This document shows, in pieces, positions 33,768 to 38,121 of a DNA stretch of 38,121 nt. A program made the position numbers and the translations under genes. This stretch comes from Mammaliicoccus fleurettii (lineage in GTDB: Bacteria > Bacillota > Bacilli > Staphylococcales > Staphylococcaceae): the NCBI RefSeq assembly GCF_003970575.1, contig NZ_RXWZ01000155.1, forward strand, positions 1 through 38,121, in the 5' to 3' direction. Numbering within the stretch: the first letter of the stretch is position 1; each line of letters opens with the position of its first letter. The notes under the pieces were generated by a model, which saw only the letters and a program-made list of their open reading frames with translations, was not told the DNA's origin and did no database searches.

Positions 33768-35150
33768 TTATATTAGATAAGACATAAACGCTGTTGCTAA
33801 ACCGAAATATATTAACATACTTACTATGTCATTTATCGTTGTAATAAACGGTCCACTAGCAACGGCTGGATCGATATTCATTTTATTCATAAACATTGGG
33901 ATGATTGCACCCATTAGTGTACCTACAGTCATTGCAATTGTTAAACTGACAGATACGATTAATGCTAATACAGGTTCACGATATAACAATACAATTATAA
34001 GAAATAAACTTATTGCACAAAGGAAACCAGTTAGTAACCCTGACCCTGATTCACGTAAAGCAAGCTTGAATTTACTTTGCTCATTAATTTCACCTGTAGA
34101 AATATTACGTACTGATACAGCAAGTGATTGTGTACCTGAATTCCCGCTCATACCACTTATTATAGGTATAAATGCGGCAAGTAACGCCACTTGTGATAAC
34201 GTTTCTTCAAATTGCCCTAATATTGAAGCTGTTATCATACCTAATACTGTTAGAATTAATAGCCATGGTAAACGTTTCATAGCTGTTTGGAAGACTGAAT
34301 CGTTTGTAGAATCGATATCAGAAACACCGGCTAATTTAGAGTAGTCTTCACTTGCTTCTTCATCCATAACATCTAAAATATCATCGATTGTAATAATACC
34401 TAACAGATGATCTTGATAATCAATAACAGGCAAAGCAATTAAGTCATAGTCACGCATTGTTTGTGCTACATCTTCTTGGTCATCAGCTACGTTAGAGCTA
34501 ATGACACGTTCACTCATAATTTCTTCTATATATGAATCATTTTCAGCAACGATTAAATCTCGAAGTGAGATAACGCCAGCTAATTTTTTATTTTCATCCA
34601 CTACAAAAATGACATATATTGTTTCTGCTTGTGGAGCTTGTTCTTTAACATAGAACATCGCTTCTTTGACAGACATAGTCGAATATACTGAAATAAACTC
34701 AGTGGTCATGATACCACCGGCAGTATCTTCGTCATAATGTAATAATGCTTTTATTTCTCGAGCATCTTCCCGATTCATGAGTGCAAGTAAAGTGGCTATT
34801 TTATTTTTAGATAATACGCTTAACATATCTACCGCATTATCATAAGACATTTCACTTAACATTTGACTAGCATAGTTGGCATTCATATTTTGAAAAATTT
34901 CTTCGTATTCCTCATCATCTAATTCAGTCGTTTCGAAAAAGTCTGCAACTTCTTCAGGAGAAAGATATTGATATATTTTTTGTTTAATATCATTATCACA
35001 TATTTCAAAGTATTCACCTTGATCGTATGTATGCATTGTTAAAAAAACTTCTCGAAATTGGTCAATTTCACCATTTGCTAATAATGTATCTAATTGTTCT
35101 TTATCAAACGCTTCGTCTTCGATGTATTGATCATTATTTTCGTTAACCAA
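33768..35150 (-). CDS. mgtE: MgtE magnesium channel
   Basis: This is a Mg2+-gated Mg2+ channel. The 460-residue protein has the MgtE N-domain, two CBS domains (about 125-250) and five C-terminal membrane helices with the pore block SGMSGNSGTQSLAV. I start it at TTG 35150 because AGGAGG lies eight bases upstream; an in-frame TTG at 35177 lies upstream of that site. No M-box riboswitch is seen, which fits its place inside an operon, 31 bases after the pseudouridine synthase gene. Confidence 0.92.
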   Translation of the reverse strand: MVNENNDQYIEDEAFDKEQLDTLLANGEIDQFREVFLTMHTYDQGEYFEICDNDIKQKIYQYLSPEEVADFFETTELDDEEYEEIFQNMNANYASQMLSEMSYDNAVDMLSVLSKNKIATLLALMNREDAREIKALLHYDEDTAGGIMTTEFISVYSTMSVKEAMFYVKEQAPQAETIYVIFVVDENKKLAGVISLRDLIVAENDSYIEEIMSERVISSNVADDQEDVAQTMRDYDLIALPVIDYQDHLLGIITIDDILDVMDEEASEDYSKLAGVSDIDSTNDSVFQTAMKRLPWLLILTVLGMITASILGQFEETLSQVALLAAFIPIISGMSGNSGTQSLAVSVRNISTGEINEQSKFKLALRESGSGLLTGFLCAISLFLIIVLLYREPVLALIVSVSLTIAMTVGTLMGAIIPMFMNKMNIDPAVASGPFITTINDIVSMLIYFGLATAFMSYLI

Positions 35151-35181
35151 CTTTGCCACCTCCTCATAAAAATACAATTTA

Positions 35182-36042
35182 TTATAGCATACCTATACCT
35201 TCTAAGTGATAATGTATTTCATCAATTATATTTATTTTTTCCATAGTTATTGGGTGCTTAAATTCAACGTTGTAACATTGCAATAGTTGATGACAAATTT
35301 CTTTATTTTCATATCCATATAAACTATCTCCAACTATTGGATGACCTATATGCGCAAGATGAACTCTAATTTGATGGGTCCTTCCAGTTAACAGTTTCAA
35401 TTTAAGCAGGCTATTTCGTTTATCATCTTTTAAATATTCGTATTCCGTATGCGCAAATTTGCCTTCTTCAGATACTTCACGTTCAATAATTGAATGTTTA
35501 GCTCTACCTATCGGCGCTTCAATTTGTCCATATTTTTGTTTTACAATTCCATGTACAATTGCTAAATAATATTTATTTAATGTAGTCTTTGAAATCATAT
35601 GATGTAACAACTGATGCTTAGCAAATATTACAATACCACTTGTTCCTCTATCTAAACGTGTCACAATATGCGGAATTGTTTGCTCTTCATTTTTATTCAT
35701 ATGATACAATACCGCTTCAACTAAGCTATGATGAGGATGTTCTCTTGAAGGAGCAATATTTATCAATGCCGGTTTTGAAACTATTATAAACCATTCATCT
35801 TCAAATAAAACCTTCAAATCCATTTTAAAAGGTTTAAGGTTATGACTAGGTAATTCATTCGGCAAACAAACTGTTACTTTATCACCTTCCTGAATTAAAC
35901 TTCTTACGGTCATATTTTCTGAATTGACTAATAAAGCGCCATTCTGCTTAATGGCGCTTAAACTCTTTCTAGAAATGCCTTTATCATATAAAAATTCTTT
36001 TAATGTCATAGACGATGTCACTTTATATTGTATTGCTTTCAT
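35182..36042 (-). CDS. RluA/RluD-family pseudouridine synthase
   Basis: The protein isomerises uridine to pseudouridine in RNA; which RNA is not clear. Of 286 residues, the first about 75 look like an S4 RNA-binding domain and the rest is the catalytic domain. The catalytic aspartate lies in TRLDRGTSG (about residue 123), and GRTHQIRVHLAHIGHPIVGD is the second family block. GAGGAAT precedes the ATG, and the gene starts three bases after the ppnK stop. Confidence 0.92.
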   Translation of the reverse strand: MKAIQYKVTSSMTLKEFLYDKGISRKSLSAIKQNGALLVNSENMTVRSLIQEGDKVTVCLPNELPSHNLKPFKMDLKVLFEDEWFIIVSKPALINIAPSREHPHHSLVEAVLYHMNKNEEQTIPHIVTRLDRGTSGIVIFAKHQLLHHMISKTTLNKYYLAIVHGIVKQKYGQIEAPIGRAKHSIIEREVSEEGKFAHTEYEYLKDDKRNSLLKLKLLTGRTHQIRVHLAHIGHPIVGDSLYGYENKEICHQLLQCYNVEFKHPITMEKINIIDEIHYHLEGIGML

Positions 36043-36045
36043 TTC

Positions 36046-36849
36046 TTATTCCTCGTTTGATATAAATGAATCATGTACCCTTTTCCAAAATGGAAATGGT
36101 CTGAATCTAGCAAATCTAACTTTTTCATTAGCAACTCTATATTGAATAGATTCAATATTTTTATGTTTTACATTTACATGATCAATTGTAACTTGCAACG
36201 TATCATGATTAACAGGATGTATATGACACACATGATGTTTAGGTAATACTAATGGGGACCCTACAGTTCTAAAAACTCTATTATTTATAGAAGCTATCTC
36301 CGCTATTTGCATAGCTTCAAGTGAAGGGTGTATTAATGCTCCACCCAATGCTTTGTTGTAAGCTGTTGAGCCTGAAGGAGTTGAGACGCATAACCCATCT
36401 CCTCTAAACCTTTCAAATTGCTCACCTCTTAATACTAAGTCTACTACTAATGTAGCACCATTATCTGTTTTTATCGTCGCTTCATTCAATGCTAAATATC
36501 TTGTTTCATATCCACCTTTTTTATAACGAATAATTACTTCTAATAATGGATATTCAATTACTTGATATGTTGAGTTATTAATTTCTATTATTAATTTTTC
36601 AACTTCATGAGGTAACCAATCAGCATAAAATCCTAAATGTCCAGTATGTACACCTACAAAACTTACATCACCTAACATATGACTATATTGATGGAATGCT
36701 TGTAATAAAGTACCGTCACCACCAACTGAAATTACGATATCTGGGGATTCTTTATCTTCAATCATATTAAAGTCATTCATATGATTTTTCATCTTATACA
36801 TTAAAGCATTAGATTTTGAATCTCCTTTAGATAATATATTATACTTCAA
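36046..36849 (-). CDS. ppnK: NAD kinase
   Basis: The enzyme phosphorylates NAD to NADP in the cytoplasm. The 267-residue protein has the GGDGT motif at 43-47, LNEATIKT, and the block [20 protein letters not shown] in the second half. The start is TTG at 36849 ([10 protein letters not shown]), because AAGGGG lies eight bases upstream and the N-terminus then matches the S. aureus enzyme; the upstream GTG overlaps that site. It is in the operon between relQ and the pseudouridine synthase gene, a pairing common in Firmicutes. Confidence 0.95.
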   Translation of the reverse strand: MKYNILSKGDSKSNALMYKMKNHMNDFNMIEDKESPDIVISVGGDGTLLQAFHQYSHMLGDVSFVGVHTGHLGFYADWLPHEVEKLIIEINNSTYQVIEYPLLEVIIRYKKGGYETRYLALNEATIKTDNGATLVVDLVLRGEQFERFRGDGLCVSTPSGSTAYNKALGGALIHPSLEAMQIAEIASINNRVFRTVGSPLVLPKHHVCHIHPVNHDTLQVTIDHVNVKHKNIESIQYRVANEKVRFARFRPFPFWKRVHDSFISNEE

Positions 36850-36861
36850 AGCATTCACCCC

Positions 36862-37497
36862 TTAATCATGTTTATGTTTATTACTTTTTTGTCTTGAATA
36901 ATACTCTTGAGCTTCTTGTATTTCTTCACGTATTTCTGACATTTCTTCATCCAGTAAAAATGCCGCTTCTGCAGCTCTTTCTAGTCTATTTCTAATTTCA
37001 GGAGGATAATCGCCATCATACTTATACCTCAAAGTATGTTCAATTGTTGCCCAAAAATTCATTGCTAAAGTACGAATTTGTATTTCTGCTAAAATATTTG
37101 TTTGACCATGTAATGTCTCGATTGGGTAACTGATAATAACGTGGTAAGAACGATAACCACTTTCTTTTGTATATTCAACGTAATTACGCTCTTCTACAAC
37201 TTCAAAGTCTTGTCGTTGTCTTAATAATTCTACGACCACATCAATATCATCTACAAACTGACACATCATTCTTAAACCAGCAATATCATACATTTCTTCT
37301 CTTAATCTATCGAAAGGAATGTTACGTTGGTTTGCTTTATCAATAATACTTGAAATCGGCTTAACTCGACCAGTAACAAATTCAATTGGCGAAGGTCTAT
37401 CTGAAGATTCATATTGTTTACGTAACCCCTTCAATTTAATCTTTAATTCATCAATTGCTTGTTTATATGGAGCCAAAAATTCTTCCCATTGATTCAT
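36862..37497 (-). CDS. relQ: Small alarmone synthetase RelQ
   Basis: RelQ makes (p)ppGpp from ATP and GTP/GDP and has no hydrolase domain. The 211-residue protein has the synthetase blocks FVTGRVKPISSI, MYDIAGLRMM, ESGYRSYHVI and EIQIRTLAMNFWATIEH, then a C-terminal helical tail used in tetramer formation. The start is ATG at 37497 with GGAG eight bases upstream in the preceding gene's end, rather than GTG or ATT codons before it. It is second in the operon, directly upstream of ppnK. Confidence 0.94.
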   Translation of the reverse strand: MNQWEEFLAPYKQAIDELKIKLKGLRKQYESSDRPSPIEFVTGRVKPISSIIDKANQRNIPFDRLREEMYDIAGLRMMCQFVDDIDVVVELLRQRQDFEVVEERNYVEYTKESGYRSYHVIISYPIETLHGQTNILAEIQIRTLAMNFWATIEHTLRYKYDGDYPPEIRNRLERAAEAAFLLDEEMSEIREEIQEAQEYYSRQKSNKHKHD

Positions 37498-37502
37498 AGC
37501 TA

Positions 37503-37859
37503 TCACTCCGCTTTGTTTAATTCAAATGCTTTCTCTACAGAAGCCACAAACTCTTTTCCATAATTGTGATTATCTGCAATATTGTCTAATAAAAATTCCA
37601 TTTCCTCTTTAAATGAAGTTAATACTAAATGGTCGTTGACGATAATTTCTTTATCAAAATGTTCGTATATCATTGACCATGTTTCTTCTACAAATAATAA
37701 GTAATTATAATTTTCACCGTTATCTAGCATATATACAAATGCATGATTATCACTGTCTACAATCATATGTTCTGCTGGTTCTAACCCCTCAGTTGATTGA
37801 TCAGTATAACATTTGATTTGATTATCATTTATCTTAATTTCATTCACATAAATACGCAT
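37503..37859 (-). CDS. UPF0738-family protein
   Basis: The 118-residue acidic soluble protein begins MRIYVNEIKI and ends with the conserved NYGKEFVASVEKAF block. It matches the UPF0738 family found next to relQ in staphylococci and bacilli (Bacillus YjbL position). The function is unknown. AAGGAGG precedes the ATG. It is the first gene of the leftward operon, with a possible promoter TTGATG, 16 bases, TAAAAT upstream. Its stop lies five bases before the relQ start. Confidence 0.85.
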   Translation of the reverse strand: MRIYVNEIKINDNQIKCYTDQSTEGLEPAEHMIVDSDNHAFVYMLDNGENYNYLLFVEETWSMIYEHFDKEIIVNDHLVLTSFKEEMEFLLDNIADNHNYGKEFVASVEKAFELNKAE

Positions 37860-37994
37860 TGCTGTTCCTCCTTATTCCAATCTATTTTAACACATTTTAA
37901 TTTAAACGTTCATATCATCAAGTTAATTTTATGTAATTACTTGTTTATCCGTAAATCTTCTATAATAATAGTATAAAAGGAAGTGCATTTAAAA

Positions 37995-38121
37995 ATGGGA
38001 CAAGAATTAGAGATTGAATTCAAAAATTTACTAACTATTGATGAATATAAACTAATCAAACAATATTATTTTAAACAAAGTGAACCCTTTAAACAAACTA
38101 ATTACTATATAGACACACCAA
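37995..38121 (+). CDS. CYTH-domain protein, 5' part only
   Basis: 42 codons are present before the window ends. The frame begins MGQELEIEFKN, and the ExExK signature (ELEIEFK) is the phosphate-binding strand of CYTH (adenylate cyclase/thiamine-triphosphatase-like) domains. Position, divergent from the relQ operon, fits the Bacillus YjbK type. AAGGAAG at 37978-37984 lies 10-11 bases before the ATG. A likely promoter is TTACTT, 18 bases, TATAAT upstream. Confidence 0.85.
   Translation, partial: MGQELEIEFKNLLTIDEYKLIKQYYFKQSEPFKQTNYYIDTP

Overview
The window is low-GC Firmicutes chromosome, and its gene content and order point to the family Staphylococcaceae. It carries menFDHB with menA, comK, lplA, ktrD with an htrA-like protease gene, prfC-murE-ugtP-ltaA, alsT, fabI, and a cpaA-mgtE-pseudouridine synthase-ppnK-relQ cluster. 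This is the arrangement I associate with Staphylococcus aureus and its relatives. MurE has the [10 protein letters not shown] signature of L-lysine-adding enzymes, and UgtP, MurE, PpnK, RelQ and FabI read as close homologues of the S. aureus proteins. It looks like core genome: I see no phage, insertion sequence, plasmid, resistance or CRISPR genes.

Layout, left to right. (1) 1-232: gene-free, with a two-hairpin repeat. (2) 233-5991: menaquinone synthesis (menF, menD, menH, menB leftward, menA rightward). (3) 6242-7462: a hydrolase and an acetyltransferase, then tRNA-Ser and tRNA-Asn. (4) 7859-9343: comK, a VOC protein and an IDEAL-domain protein. (5) 9415-14774: lplA, a DUF2187 protein, a membrane protein resembling CPBP proteases without their catalytic residues, a metallophosphatase-like protein with an eroded metal site, and an orphan sensor histidine kinase. 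(6) 14818-18944: ktrD, an htrA-like protease, and a TerC-family gene behind a yybP-ykoY (Mn2+) riboswitch. (7) 19165-25089: prfC, a YueH-like gene and murE leftward; ugtP and ltaA (lipoteichoic acid glycolipid anchor) rightward. (8) 25090-25970: gene-free and repeat-rich. (9) 25971-30363: a 2H phosphoesterase, an esterase, alsT and an AI-2E-type permease. (10) 30364-30992: a 41-bp tandem array. (11) 30993-37859: fabI, then a leftward operon of a UPF0738 gene, relQ, ppnK, a pseudouridine synthase gene, mgtE and cpaA. (12) The start of a CYTH-domain gene runs off the right edge.

Physiological themes are cell-envelope building (murE, ugtP, ltaA, fabI), respiration (men genes), and cation and second-messenger control. 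KtrD and CpaA act on monovalent cations, MgtE on Mg2+ and TerC probably on Mn2+. RelQ makes (p)ppGpp, and CpaA is a known c-di-AMP receptor in S. aureus.

The least ordinary material is between genes. A family of dispersed hairpin elements has different sequences but compensating base pairs in the stems. A terminator-plus-hairpin module occurs after both menA and ltaA. Two unrelated minisatellites (periods 40 and 41 bp) each sit where two genes converge. One terminator core recurs several times. Candidate regulatory dyads lie at the comK, esterase and fabI promoters. I found no convincing new multi-gene system.
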